Shown here in pieces: positions 1 to 10,631 of a DNA stretch of 64,000 bases. Made by a program: the position numbers and the translations under genes. Source of the stretch: Platanthera guangdongensis (lineage: Eukaryota > Streptophyta > Magnoliopsida > Asparagales > Orchidaceae); contig CM077158.1 in the NCBI GenBank assembly GCA_039583875.1, forward strand, positions 244,265,447-244,329,446. The letters run 5' to 3'. The notes below the pieces were generated by a model. The model made no database searches. It saw only the letters and a list, made by a program, of their open reading frames with translations, and was not told the DNA's origin. Numbering within the stretch: the first letter of the stretch is position 1; every line of letters starts with the position of its first letter.

Positions 1-456
1 AGGGGTGGCCGAGCTCCTCAGCTCTCCCAGGTTTATGAGGTACTTTTTACTATTTTGCCCCCGCTGGCCTGCCCATAGCCCTTCAGAACAGCGGAGTTAC
101 GCTGTTGGCAGGCCAACCTGGACTGCACATAGCCGTTCAGGACAGCGGAGGTTGGCTATTTGCAGGCCGTTTTCAGAAATCTATAAATAGGACCTAAGGG
201 GTACCCCAGAAAGCACGTTGTCAGTGTCCTCTTGCTCCATCTTTCAAGCGCTTTCTGAGGATACCTTAGCTCGGTCTTTGGCTAAGTAGGGGAAGCGCTC
301 TAAGATCTTTTGGGTGTGTGGTGGGACCTCCCCGCCGAGCTCTTGGGTCAGTTTTTCTTGTTTCCCTTGTTGTTTTGCTTGCAGGAGCGAAGTAGATGCG
401 CGATCACCCCTTCCCCAAGGGTGAACTCCACAGAAGACCGATTTTTGGTTTCAACA
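1..456 (+). repeat. E1 5' LTR, 3' portion only
   Basis: Direct repeat of 10973-11428, ending in TTTCAACA. The first roughly 323 bases of the LTR lie before the window. It holds U3 with two copies of a GCAGGCC/ACAGCGGAG-type motif, a TATA box at 182-189, and R/U5. Confidence 0.9.
182..189 (+). promoter_or_regulatory. TATA box of E1 5' LTR
   Basis: TATAAATA about 270 bp before the LTR end. The same octamer occurs at 11154-11161 in the 3' LTR and at the matching place in the E2 and E3 LTRs, so it is the likely promoter for genomic RNA. Confidence 0.75.
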
Positions 457-459
457 TTT

Positions 460-475
460 TGGTGCGGTGAGCTGG
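460..475 (+). other. E1 primer binding site candidate
   Basis: TGGTGCGGTGAGC starts three bases after the LTR end. The same motif follows the 5' LTRs of E2 (minus strand, 19635 downward) and E3 (56540 on). It starts with the expected TGG; I do not assign the tRNA. Confidence 0.7.
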
Positions 476-510
476 AGCGTGGTCAGTACCGAAAAACTTC
501 AGCGAGATCG

Positions 511-1690
511 ATGACAGGAGGGCAAGGATCTGACAGGTCGGACTCGCCGCCCCCCCCCCCACCTCTGGCCACGGTGGGGATGTTTGAAGATTTTAGGAAC
601 GAGGTGTTGGGCCTCATCAAGTTCGCACGCGGGCCGAGTGCTCGACTCCAGCTATCCAGATCGCAGCCGCCCCCTCTCTGGGCGAGGACGCCCCCGGCAG
701 GCGAGACGGGAAGGAAGTTGTCGAGGAAGGCCGGGGGTGCGAGCTCCCCGGGCGCGAGCTCTTCCCCGGCTCGGCAGGCAGAGGCTGGATCTGCGAGTTG
801 GGCCCGCGAGACGCGCCAGCTCGCCCAGTAGGGGGAGGCAGCCCCTTCAGCGAGTTGGTCTCTTCTGCTCCAGTTTCGGAGGGGTTCAGGGAACCCGAGA
901 TGTCCTACTACATCGGGAAGGGAGACTCGGTCCAAAACGTCCAGTGGTTTGAGGACGTGGTCTCGATCCGGCAGATGTCGGATGGGTTCAAGTGCCGACT
1001 CTTCGTCATCACCCTCAAAGAAAAGGCGAGGGAGTGGTTTCACCAGCTGCCATCCAGCTCCATCTACTACTTCGAGGACCTACGTCGGGGGTTCATGCTG
1101 AGGTTCACTACCTCGAAGAGGAGGAAGAAGGAGTCGGAGTCCTTGTTCCACATCAAACAGGGAGTGAATGAGACGTTGGGGAGCTACGTTGACCGGTTCC
1201 AGGAGGAGGTCACCCAGGTCCAGGAGATGTCAGGCCACAGTCTGATGATGGCTTTCACCCTGGGCCTGCAGCAGGGTTTCTTCAGGATGGAGTTGAAAAG
1301 AGTGCCCCACCCCCACCCCCACCCGCTCCTACGAGGAGTTGATGGAGAGGGCGGCGAGAGAAGTTGACGGGGAGGCATCAAATCCGGAGTTTGCCCGGAA
1401 GCTGGTCAGGTGTGCCACGGAGGAGGAGAAGGAGCCAAGAGGAGGAAGAGGGCAGGAGGAGAGGAGAGTCGAGCCCCGGCAGAGGGAGCAGAGGCAGCTC
1501 CAGGGGCAGCAGCAGCCCCGGTGGGGGCCTCAGGAGCCCGACCGTCGGCTGGGTTGGAGGCCCGAGTGGCAAGGGGAGGGGCCACAAAGAGGGTACCAAG
1601 AAAGGGATCGTCATCAAGGGGGGTAAGATCAATTTCACCCCCCGGGCTGGAGGCAGGCCCAGAGGCCTCGACTCCCCGATCAAGAAGAGT
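511..1690 (+). pseudogene. gag: E1 gag, frameshifted
   Basis: The ATG at 511 matches the gag start of E2 and E3 (same M-x-G-G-Q-G beginning). The conserved gag core is read at about 841-1290 in another frame (SELVSSAPVSEGFREPEM, then QWFEDVVSIRQM and the EKAREWFHQLP block) and is clearly collinear with E2/E3 Gag. Frames change near 830 and again at about 1302-1325. At the second site a run of CCCCAC units replaces the codons that in E2/E3 encode the segment leading into a conserved ELMER motif. The basic, Gln/Arg-rich C-terminal part is in a third frame and meets a stop at 1624-1626. Gag would form the particle; this copy cannot be translated whole. Confidence 0.85.
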
Positions 1691-1692
1691 CT

Positions 1693-2475
1693 ATGGTCAT
1701 AGCCATAAGGGAGAGGAGAGTAGCAAGGAGGAGGAGAGAAGTTAGGGTGGAGTTGCCCTACTGCGACTTCCATCATGAGGAGGGGCACGCCACAGCCACG
1801 TGCCTGGAGTTCCTCGAAATGATGGGAAACAGGGAGCAGCAGCAGCAGCAGGGGCGTCAGGAAGTAAGGATCGAGGAGGTCCTGCCTCGGGCGGAGGAGG
1901 ACCGTTGTGAAGACCGGGTGGACGTCGGGACCCGAGAAGGGATCGGAGTGATCCACGGAGGGGTGGGGGTAGAGGCCTCCCGGAGGGCGAGCCTCCATAA
2001 CATGTATAGCCGGAGCGTTGGCTCCACATCCCAAACCCCACCCCCAGAAGAGAGGATCACCTTCTCGAGGAGCGATATACCGGATCATGAGATTCCATTT
2101 TGCGATGTGTTGGTCATCCAGACAGCCATCGAAAATTTTACCGTCTCCCGGATCCTCGTCGACAACGGAAGCTCCGTCAACGTCGTCTTTAAGAAGGCGT
2201 TTGACGCAATGAAGGTGGAGGCGAAGAGGGTGGAGGCCTCGGATGGGCCCTTGTTTGGATTTTCGGGGGAGAGAAAGGAGGTAGAAGGAGGAGTAGGCCT
2301 CCATGTCACCCTGGGGGGCAGTCCAGGACCTGCAGATTCGTCATCGTGGACGCACCCAGCAGCTACAACGCCATCTTCGGGAGGCCCCTCATCAGCGCCT
2401 TCCGCTGCGTCCCCTCATCGTTCCATCAGTGCTTAAAGTTCAATGCCGAGGGGATTCAGGTCTGGGTCAGGGGGG
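1693..2475 (+). pseudogene. E1 gag finger and aspartic protease
   Basis: One open frame (1693-2436) starts with a nucleic-acid-binding finger C-D-F-H-x4-H-x4-C and continues into a retropepsin-like domain. The active-site tract is ILVDNGSSVNVVF near 2155-2185. Plant Tat elements commonly carry D-N-G-S here instead of D-T/S-G, so this is not by itself a defect. At about 2310 the frame is lost; the following residues (a RFVIVDAPSSYNAIFGRPL-like stretch) are readable only in another frame, which shows a small indel. Confidence 0.8.
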
Positions 2476-4054
2476 GCCCAAGGTGGCGCGGGAATGCTAC
2501 GTCACCGCCGTGAACTCCATCTCTTGGCAAGAGGGGGCCGAGGAGATGGAGCGAAGGATGGAGGAGGCGGAGCAGGAAGCTGGCAGGGAGGAGTTGGAGG
2601 TGGAGAGCTGCACCGAGGTTGAGGTGGCAGGAGGAGATCAGGAGGAGTCAGCCGAGGCGATGGCCGTGGGGGAAGAGGTGGAGGCGGAGGTCCTTGTCCC
2701 AGAGGAGAGGGATGTAGAAGAATGGGGGGAGCAGTCCAGGTTGGAGGCTGCGGGAGAGGTGGTGGAGCTGGAGGTCCTCACCCGTGAAGGTAGGGTGGAG
2801 AAGGTCCGCGTCAGCGGAGGGCTGACCCCGGAGGCTCGGGGCAGGATGTTGGAGTGCATCCAGAAGAACGTGGACATCTTCGCATGGAGCGCCGCGGAGA
2901 TGCCGGGGGTTGACGCGAATGTGGCTTGTCACCGCCTCAACTTGGACCCGGGAGCACGCCCCGTCCAACAAAAGAAGAGATCCACCGCGGACAAGCTGAC
3001 AGAGACCATCAGAGAGGAGGTGGCAAAGCTTCTCAAGGCCAGCTTCGTGTCCGAGATTCAATACCCCGGCTGGGTCTCTAATGTAGTCATGGTTAAAAAG
3101 GGAGATGGCCGGTGGCGTATGTGTATCGACTTCTTTTTGCTCAATAAATCTTGTCCTAAGGACTGTTATCCCTTCCCTCGGATCGACGCGTTGGTTGACT
3201 CAGCTGTTGGTTTTTCTGTAATGAGTTTTTTAGATGCATTTTCAGGTTATCATCAAATCAGAATGCACCCCCCGAACGTCAAGGACGTCTCGTTCATCAC
3301 GGGGGATGGGTGCTACTGTTACAAGATGATGTCATTCGGGCTGAAGAACGCAGGGGCAACCTATCAAAAGATGATGCACAGGGTCTTCAAAGAACAGAAG
3401 GGGAGGAACCTGGAGGTGTATGTAGATGACCTCATGATCAAGAGTCAGGACTTGGACTCTCACCTCCAGGACCTAGAGGAGACCTTCGTCACCCTGCGCA
3501 AGTACAAAATGCGGCCGAATCCCCTGAAGTATGTCTTCGGGGCCAGCAGGGGGAAGTTCCTGGGGCACCTCCACACCCCCGCAGGGGTCGAGCCGAATCC
3601 TGACAAGTTCAAGGCTATCATGAAGCTGGGGTCGTCGCGGAATACCAAGGAGGTGCAACGGCTGACAGGGAAGCTGGCAGGGTTAAGCAGGTTCCTCTCC
3701 CGGGCTGGGGAGAAGTGCTCCCGCTTCTTCAAAACACTTAGGGGAGGCCAAAAATTCGAGTGGACCAAGGAGTGCGAAGAGGCATTTCAGGCTCTTATAA
3801 TGCAATTGACGCGGGCTCCATTGCTCCAAGGGCCAAAGGAGGGGGAGGACCTATTTTTGTACCTCGGGCTCGGGGCGGAGGCCTTGAGCTCCGTCCTAGT
3901 TCGTGAAGAGGGGAAGAAGCAGCTCCCCATATACTACATGAGCCGGGTCTTGAGGAAGGCCGAGCTCCGGTATCCAATCTTGGAGAAGCCGGCCTTCGCC
4001 CTGATCATCTCGGCCCAGAGGCTGCGGCCCTACTTCCAGGCACACTCCATCTGA
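2476..4054 (+). pseudogene. E1 reverse transcriptase
   Basis: An acidic linker (about 2540-2800, Glu-rich) precedes the RT. Visible blocks are GWVSNVVMVKKGDGRWRMC, then FLDAFSGYHQIRM, then MSFGLKNAGATYQKMM, and the catalytic YVDD at 3419-3430. They are followed by the connection region and a conventional RNase H-like segment (EEAFQALI...LFLYL...PIYYMS). The frame is open from 2303 to 4054 and ends in a TGA at 4052-4054. The next codons (VVTDHPLHNIFEG) continue the same frame, so this is a single nonsense change. RT copies the element RNA into DNA inside the particle. Confidence 0.9.
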
Positions 4055-4683
4055 GTGGTGACTGATCATCCCCTCCACAACATCTTTGAGGGGGTGGAGC
4101 ATTCTGGCAGGCTGACCAAGTGGTCGGTGGAGTTGAGCGAGTTCGACATCTCCTTCGTCCCCCGCCTCTCGATCAAGGCTCAAGCGATGGCCGACTTTTT
4201 GGTCGATTATGTGATCGAAGTGGCGGAGGAAGAGCTCGCTCGACCGACCCCATGGAAGGTGAAGGTGGATGGCGCCTCGGGGAGGCATTCCCTGGGGGTA
4301 GGGGTGATCTTGGAGAGTCCCCAAGGAATTAGAATCGAGCAAACAGTGGTGGTGCACTTCTCCATCACAAACAATCAGGCCGAGTATGAGGTCGTGATAG
4401 CAGGGTTGCGCCTAACCAGGGAGCTGGGGGTACTGAATGTAGAGATCCTCACCGACTCCATGGTGGTAGCTTCCCAGATCAACGGGGAGTTTGAGGCAAG
4501 AGAGTCTACCCTACGGTTATACTTAGCCAAAGCGAAGGGGATCATCGGCACCTTCCAAACTTTCTCTATCCGACACGTGCCCCGGGAGGAGAACGAGCAG
4601 GTCGACCAACTAGCAAAGCATGGTCCCCGGGTGGGGGTACAATCACCGACCTATTCCGTCCTTCCATCGAAGAGGGAGAGCTC
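4055..4683 (+). pseudogene. E1 archaeal-type RNase H (aRH)
   Basis: After a stretch typical of the RT/RH tether (WSVELSEFDISFVPR) comes a second RNase H: VDGASG with Asp at 4268-4270, NNQAEYE (Glu near 4384), LTDSMV (Asp near 4450) and EQVDQLAK (Asp near 4607). A second, archaeal-like RNase H between RT and integrase is a recognised hallmark of plant Tat elements. All four catalytic acidic positions are present. The frame is broken just before 4684, where integrase begins in another frame. Confidence 0.85.
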
Positions 4684-5959
4684 ATGAAGATAGATCAGCG
4701 GCTCTCGTGGATGGACCTGGTCACAACCTTCCTTTCCACGGGAGAGTATCTGGAGGGGGTGGACAAGAAGAAGCTCAGGTACAAATCAGCGTACTACCTC
4801 CTCCGGGACGGGCAGCTGTACAGGAAGACTCTCTCGGGGATGTTGGCTCGTTGCGTGGTCGAGGGGGAAGTACAAAGAATCTTGAAAGAAGTCCACTCCG
4901 GGGAGTGTGGGAGTCACTACTGGAGTCGGACAGTGGAAGGAAGGATCGTCAAGCAAGGGTATTTCTGGCCCACCCTGGGCCGTGATGCGACAGAGTTCGC
5001 AAGAAGATGTCACAAGTGTCCAGCTGTTTGCCCCCCTCCAGCTACAGCCGTCTCAGCGACTCAAGAGTATCACACCCCCCTGGCTCTTTACCATTTGGGG
5101 GATGGACTTGGTTAGACTGTTCCCTCAGGCCAGTGGGCAAAGGAGGTTCCTGCTGGTAATGATCGATTATTTCTCTAAGTGGTTGGAGGTGAAAGCGCTG
5201 GTCAAGGTGACCTCCCAGGTTATCAGAAACTTTGTTTGGAGAGAGATCATTTGCCGCCATGGGCTACCCCAGGCCATTGTCACGGATAACGGGCCCCAGT
5301 TCGCCAGCGCGGAGTTCACTAGTTTCTGCGAGCAACTTGGGATTGATCTCAGGTTCGTCTCGGTCCACCACCCCAGGAGTAACGGGCAGGTGGAGGCCGC
5401 GAACAAGATCATTGTTAACCTCCTAAAGAAGAAAGTTGAGAATCTGAAAGGGAGCTGGGTGGAGCAACTTATCGCGGTTCTCTGGGCCCTGAGGACCACC
5501 CCCAACACAGCAACAGGGGAGACTCCTTTCAAGCTCTCCCATGGGTGCGAGGCTGCACTCCCCGTGGAGTTTGAAGTTCAAACGCCTCGAGTTGTCGCAG
5601 AATGGGAAGGCAGGGAAGAATGGCAAGCCGAGAACGAGGAAGAGTTGCGGCTCTCTCTTGATATGGTGGAGGAGCTGTGTGGCCTTTCCGCCATCCAACA
5701 GGAAGAGGTGAAGAGGAGGATGGTCAAGTACTTTGACAAGCACGTCAGAGTCAAACAGTTCGTGGAGAGAGACTTGGTCCTGAAAAAGGTGGATGCGGCA
5801 GGAAGGTCTGCAACCGTGGGAAAGCTCAACACTAGCTGGGAGGGACAGTTTATTATAAAAGAGGCATTGAAATCAGGAGGGTATCGACTCCAAAATATGG
5901 AGGGCGAGACCCTAAGTCTCACCTGGAGTGGTGACGACTTGAAGCGTTTTTTTCCTTGA
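4684..5959 (+). pseudogene. E1 integrase
   Basis: The N-terminal HHCC finger is seen at about 4890-5015 (HSGECGSH ... CHKC). A one-base frame change near 5017 separates it from the catalytic core, which reads WGMDLV (first Asp), VTDNGPQF (second Asp) and NGQVEAAN (Glu) at about 5098-5400. The C-terminal domain runs to a stop at 5957-5959. The DDE residues are intact, but the finger and core are no longer in one frame. Integrase would join cDNA to host DNA. AATAAA follows at about 5985. Confidence 0.88.
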
Positions 5960-6047
5960 AACATGTAAGTGGTATTTTGATTTTTAATAAATTTCTTTAA
6001 CATGTCAATCCTGTCGCCATTGTTTGTACAAAAGGACGAAGTGTACC

Positions 6048-6395
6048 TGGACCCCGAGCAGATACCGCTGTCAGGCTCTCACCTAGCTGGCAGGGCTGGA
6101 AGTCACTCGGTGTCAGCCTTGGACCCCGAGCAGATCCCGCTGTCAGGCTCTCACCTAGCAGGCAGGGCTGGAAGTCACTCGATGGTGTCAACCCCTATAC
6201 CCCGAGCAGATCTCGCTGTCAGGCTCTCACCTAACTGGCAGGGCTGGAAGTCACTCGGTGTCAGCCTTGGACCCCGAGCAGATCCCGCTGTCAGGCTCTC
6301 ACCTAGCTGTCAGGGCTGGAAGTCACTCGGTATCAGCCTTGGACCCCGAGCAGATCCCGCTGTCAGGCTCTCACCTAGCTGACGGAGGTGAAAGT
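6048..6395 (+). repeat. E1 3'-region tandem repeat, 72-bp period, about 5 copies
   Basis: The unit starts GGACCCCGAGCAGATCCCGC and includes GGCTCTCACCTAGCTGGCAG. The period is 72 bp (24 codons), so one frame stays open through the array. It lies directly after integrase, where Tat elements often carry hypervariable tandem repeats. The core GTCAGGCTCTCACCTAGCTG is shared with the 78-bp arrays of E2 and E3. Confidence 0.9.
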
Positions 6396-6933
6396 CACTC
6401 AGGGAAGTCCTACACTCCCTAGATAGTGTCTAACAAACTTGGCTCTTTTTTCTCTAAGCATAAGAGAAGAGAGCTCGGCATGGGCGAGTCCGGGCTCGCC
6501 AATTCAGCTCGGCCTCAGGCAGAAGGGTGGCGAGCCGGGCCTTTGGACCTCACTGAAGGGAGGCAGATCCCGCCAAAACGCTTCGCCCCCGCTTTGTTTT
6601 ACTTGGGAAAATTTGGTGAGTTTGATCTTATATTAATAAAGTTATGGGTAGCTCGCGAGCGAGCTGGGGCGAGTCCTGAGAATTGGCGAGCTCTCAAAAT
6701 ATGCTCTCAGGGGCGAGTCCTAACAACTGACCTACTCGCAAAATCTATCCACGCGAGGTCACCAAGGGAAGGGCTCGCGAGCAAGCAAGACACAGCAAAG
6801 ACATACATAAAAAAGATAGAAAAGATGAACAAAGGGCATATCAAGAATGTATTTAATTAAAAGGTCATAGTTACATGTGGAGCCCGCCTCGGCAAGATTA
6901 CAAAAAAGAGAAGCAGAAAAAATATATACATGA
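6396..6933. other. E1 non-coding interval
   Basis: Rich in GAGCTCG/GCGAGC-type words. No conserved protein is readable. On the minus strand it would be the 3' UTR of antisense gene A. Confidence 0.5.
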
Positions 6934-9058
6934 TCATCCTTTGCCCCCCTCGCCGGACTGATGATCCTCCCCCCCCCCCTCGCCGGACAGGTCCTGGAAG
7001 CCCTTCCCGAAGAGCGCGTCAAGGTTATCCTCCTTCTCGCTGGGCGGCGTCGCCGGGAACAGGCTCGGCATCAGGTCCCGGACTGAGATATCCTTGCATC
7101 CCTCCACCGGCACTGCAGAGTCCATCATCTGGAGGGTGCATTCGGCGGCCTGGATGGAGTTGATCCGCAGGCTCTCGGCGAGGTCGGCCTCGCCAAAGAT
7201 GCTCGGCCTCTTGTAGGGGAGGGTAGGATCGGCATCGCCGGCCGGAAAGAAGATCTCAGCCTGGCGGCGGAGCTCGTGGCTGAGGCTCGTGTTCTCCTCC
7301 GTCAGCTTCACGTTCGTCCCCTCCAGCTCGGCAAGGCGGGCCCGCAGCTAGCCAATCTCCTCTTCCTGCCCGGCGGCGCGAGCTCGCAACTCTCCAGCGG
7401 CCTTGGCATCCTGATAGGGAAGTATGTTAGCAACAGAGCAAAAAATCCCAAGTAAAAAGGGGAAAGGGTAGGCGACAGCCCGATGCTTACCAGTCCGCCG
7501 GCAGCCTGGGTGAGAAGCTTCTCAGCAATGCCGAGCTGCCTCGCCAGGTCGACGGCCTTGTCCTTGGCGACGTCGCGGGCTTGCTCGGCCTTCTGAAGGA
7601 GGTTGCTGAGGTTGAAGCTGCGGCGGACCACCATGTGGTGCAGCTCCATGGCTCGCATATGGGCCTGCAGACCCTCATGGCCCAGCTGTCGCAGGGGGAC
7701 GCCTTTGTAGTTCTCGACGTCCTCGCGGTCATATAGGCTGAAGCCTAGTGCATAGGCATGACCGGTAGCGGGCTCGCGGTCAGCCCAGGAGGGGTGGAGG
7801 GTGGATATGGAGACTCGGTGGGCCAGCTCGTCCCAATGGACCATAGGCTCGCCCGCCGAGTCCTTCCACCTCCCCCCAAAGCCGAAGAGGGGGTGTTCTT
7901 TTGGCGCGGCGGGCTCGCGAGCCGTCTTCTTCGCCGCGGGCGGAGCAGAGGTCGCCGCGGGAGGAGCAGGGGTCTCAGCAACTTCCTTCCCCTTGCTGGT
8001 GATCTCCTTGAGCGGGCTCTCTGGCGACCCGTCGGGGATGACCTCCGGCGAGCTCATGTATTTGGGGCTTTGTTGATGTTATTGATGTTGTTTCGCACGC
8101 GGAGCCAGCACGACTATCCTCATCTTTTTTGGTAAATGTTGGCGATGTGGTGGGCTCGACTGTGCGTCCTCAGGCCGCCTCTTGCTGGAGGAGGGCTTGG
8201 AGAAAGCCGCCTCGTCGCGGCAGGCCGCCGCCGCCGCCCTCTTGCGGGCAAGAGGGTCCGCATGCAACCCTGAATCCGCAAATGGGGGGTTCACGAGGAT
8301 TAGCCGCTCCCCTGCATGAAATGACTTGGAAAAATTAAAGGATTTCCATGATAATGAGGCGAGCACTGCAATAGGGAGAGAACAATACCTTCACCGTGCA
8401 GAACGGGGCGGAGCTCGTCGAGGCCCCTTCGCAGGAAGGCGACCTCGAAGTCCTTGTGGAGGAAGAACTTGTGGAGGTCGGCATCGTTGCCGGACAGGGC
8501 CGACGGGCGGTACACCTCCTCGGCCTTCTGCTGGGGGGAGAAAGGGATGTTGCCGAGATCGCCCTTGATGAAGGCGATCTTGGTCATCCAGTTGTGGTGC
8601 TTGTTCGCGATCTCGCGAACCTTGATCAGCGAGCCCATGAAATAGGCAACGCCATCCGGCGTCGTCTTGTAAGAGAAGAGTTTCCTGAACACCGTCAGGT
8701 TGAACTTTATCCGCTCTCGGCGGAGGTAGCTCGCGAACGTCACCATCATGGCGATGGCGTTCGAGTTCAGCTGTGCGGGCACCGCGCTGTAGTACTTCAA
8801 GATTTGGCGGATTTCCGGCCAAAGGGGGAGTCGCAACCCCACCTCAAAGTGCGAGATGGGGAAGGCGAGCTCGTCGTCGTAAAAAGTGTTGATGGCCTCC
8901 CCCTGCCTCGGTCGGCGCGCCTCGAAACCTAGCGGCACATAGTCGCTAACAAACTCAGCGAGCTCGGCCTCACTGGTATGCCCCTCGAAGAAGCAGTAAT
9001 CTCTGAAATGTTGGGCGCATTTAGTGCGGCCGTCGGCGTCAGGGTTGGTCTTACCCAT
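6934..9058 (-). pseudogene. E1 antisense gene A, three exons, plant gypsy-associated domain plus coiled coil
   Basis: Exons 9058-8389, 8311-7491 and 7410-6934 are joined by introns of 77 and 80 bp, each with GT...AG ends (donors GTATTG and GTAAGC, acceptors ending ATGCAG and TATCAG). The joined length is 1,968 nt, exactly 656 codons, and both junctions keep the frame, which supports the splicing. The N-terminal ~220 residues (ISHFEVGLRLPLWPEI ... NSNAIAMMVTFASYL) resemble the plant 'putative gypsy type transposon' family (Pfam Transposase_28, from memory). A basic KRRPEDAQ-type segment follows, then a Pro/Ala stretch, then a heptad-rich coiled coil spanning the second intron and an acidic/Gly tail. 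Two in-frame stops remain: TAA at 8081-8079 (in a CAA/CAT run) and TAG at 7350-7348, so this copy is dead or needs readthrough. Function unknown. Confidence 0.75.
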
Positions 9059-9159
9059 GCTCGCAGAAGAGGGGGTGAGGCGCGAGTAAGAAAGAGAACA
9101 GCGCGGGGAGAAAGAAAATCAGCAGTTAATACAGCGTACAGGGTTGGTGAAGGGGGGCC

Positions 9160-9167
9160 TATTTATA
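9160..9167 (-). promoter_or_regulatory. TATA box for antisense gene A
   Basis: TATAAATA on the minus strand, 102 bp before the gene A ATG (9058). The position fits a plant promoter with a short 5' UTR. Confidence 0.65.
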
Positions 9168-9565
9168 GAAAAAGTAATCTGGGGTCAAGCTGTCCAATCG
9201 GCCCAGCTCGCCATCCCAGCTCGCCAACCCCAGCTCGCCGACTTCTGGCGCATTCCATCTCATGACAAGCTAAACAAAAAGCAATATATTATTTGAATGT
9301 CGCATATCTAAGAATGTTTATATTTATTACAACAGTCAAGTGCAAGAATAAGAAAGCGGGGCGCGCGGGCAGGGGGAGAGCAGGAGGCGAGTGTCGGTCG
9401 GCTCGGCAAGGGAGCCGCCTTCTATCTACCCCGGCCTCTCATCCCCCGTCCCCCAATCTGCCGCGCGCGGAGAAGCTCGTGAATCCTCCCTGAATTCCTC
9501 TGCGCCACCGAGAGGCCGTCGTCTATCTCATCCAGAAGTCGGGAAGGAAACGTCATCTCGCCAGC
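9168..9565. other. E1 spacer between antisense genes
   Basis: GAGCTCG-rich DNA with no convincing product. It would contain the upstream control region of antisense gene A and the 3' end of antisense gene B. Confidence 0.45.
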
Positions 9566-10473
9566 CTAGCCGCTTCGCACCTCGTCAGCGAGACGCGCGT
9601 AGTCACGTTGAAGCGCCTCGTTGACCTCCTGCACCTCGCGCAGCCCGCACACAAGTTTTTTGAAGAGCTTGACCCCCCTCCTCGTCAGCTCATCTTGCTC
9701 CACTTCAGGACCCAGGTATGAGTCCAGCGAGCTCGGGGAGGGGAGGGGAGAGTAATGGGCTGTCCGCGAAGATTCCTCGGCAGCGGATTGGCTGGGAGGA
9801 GCTGTGAAGACAGAAACATCAGCAAGGGGAGGTGTGCTGGAAAATCGCATGACAAGAATCCGAGGCCAAATTTACCTGACGAGCTCGGCAACTCAAAGGA
9901 GGTGCGGGGAGGGACAAACCTCAGGTCCTTCCCGCGCCCTGGGTCGCGCGTTCTCGGTGAGAGAAGCTCGAATCCGGGGATGGAGATGGTTTCCAGACCC
10001 GCCCCCGAGGTGACAACAGCTCGCTGAGGGGAGGGGGGGCGCACCGGCAAGTTCGGCTTCTGCGAGCTCACCCCCAAGGTCCCAAAGGGAGGGGACGGGT
10101 CCCGGGGACGGTTCTCCGGAGTCATGAATCGCGAGTCCCCAAGAGTGGTCTTGGCTCGCGGAGAGGAGTCTCGCGGCGTGGCGCCCGCCATACCATCAAG
10201 CTGGCTGTCCGGGCCGTCGCAGATTACGATAATATTCTTTCCCTTCTCAGGGGCAAGCAGAGTGGAGGAGTCGGTCCCATGCTCCAAGGTAGTTCTCAGG
10301 TCATCATAAATGGGCTCGGCCGCTTGAGGAAACGGCTTCACCCTCTTGGATTTGGGTTCGGCCGAGCAACCCTACAGTACAACGGGTAGAACCGCAGTCA
10401 GGGCGACCACGCGAGCAGCAGAGGTCTGGCGAACCCGGGCGAGTCGCTCTTGAATCTCCTTTGGGATCGGCAT
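9566..10473 (-). pseudogene. E1 antisense gene B, two exons, unknown function
   Basis: The ATG at 10473 opens a frame MPIPKEIQERLARVRQTS and so on. Exon 1 is 10473-9876, the intron is 9875-9802 (74 bp, GTAAAT...CTTCACAG), and exon 2 is 9801-9566. The joined length is 834 nt, exactly 278 codons, and the junction codon keeps the frame. The product is Pro/Ser-rich (several PRD/SPP tracts) with a short amphipathic C-terminus (KKLVCGLREVQEVNEALQ). I recognise no domain. One TAG at 10374-10372 interrupts the frame early and the remainder is open, so this copy is a near-intact pseudogene. Confidence 0.65.
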
Positions 10474-10526
10474 CTTGGCAGGGATAGAGCAAAGGAAATG
10501 GCAAGAGTCAAGCAGGTATGCAGGTG

Positions 10527-10536
10527 TATATATATA
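10527..10536 (-). promoter_or_regulatory. TATA box for antisense gene B
   Basis: TATATATATA, 54 bp before the ATG at 10473 on the minus strand. It lies about 115 bp from the 3' LTR edge. Confidence 0.55.
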
Positions 10537-10631
10537 GCCGCAGGTGGACCCCACCCGAAGATTCCCTTCGGTTCACCCCGCACTCGTCGAACACTTGGGG
10601 TTGGATGTTTCTTTCCGAGCTTTGTCAAGCT

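Noticed and set aside
1378..2304. 308-codon minus-strand frame across E1 gag, and similar antisense frames over E2/E3 gag
   Set aside because: Shadows of the coding strand: no promoter, no splice signals, and no conserved domain, unlike antisense genes A and B.
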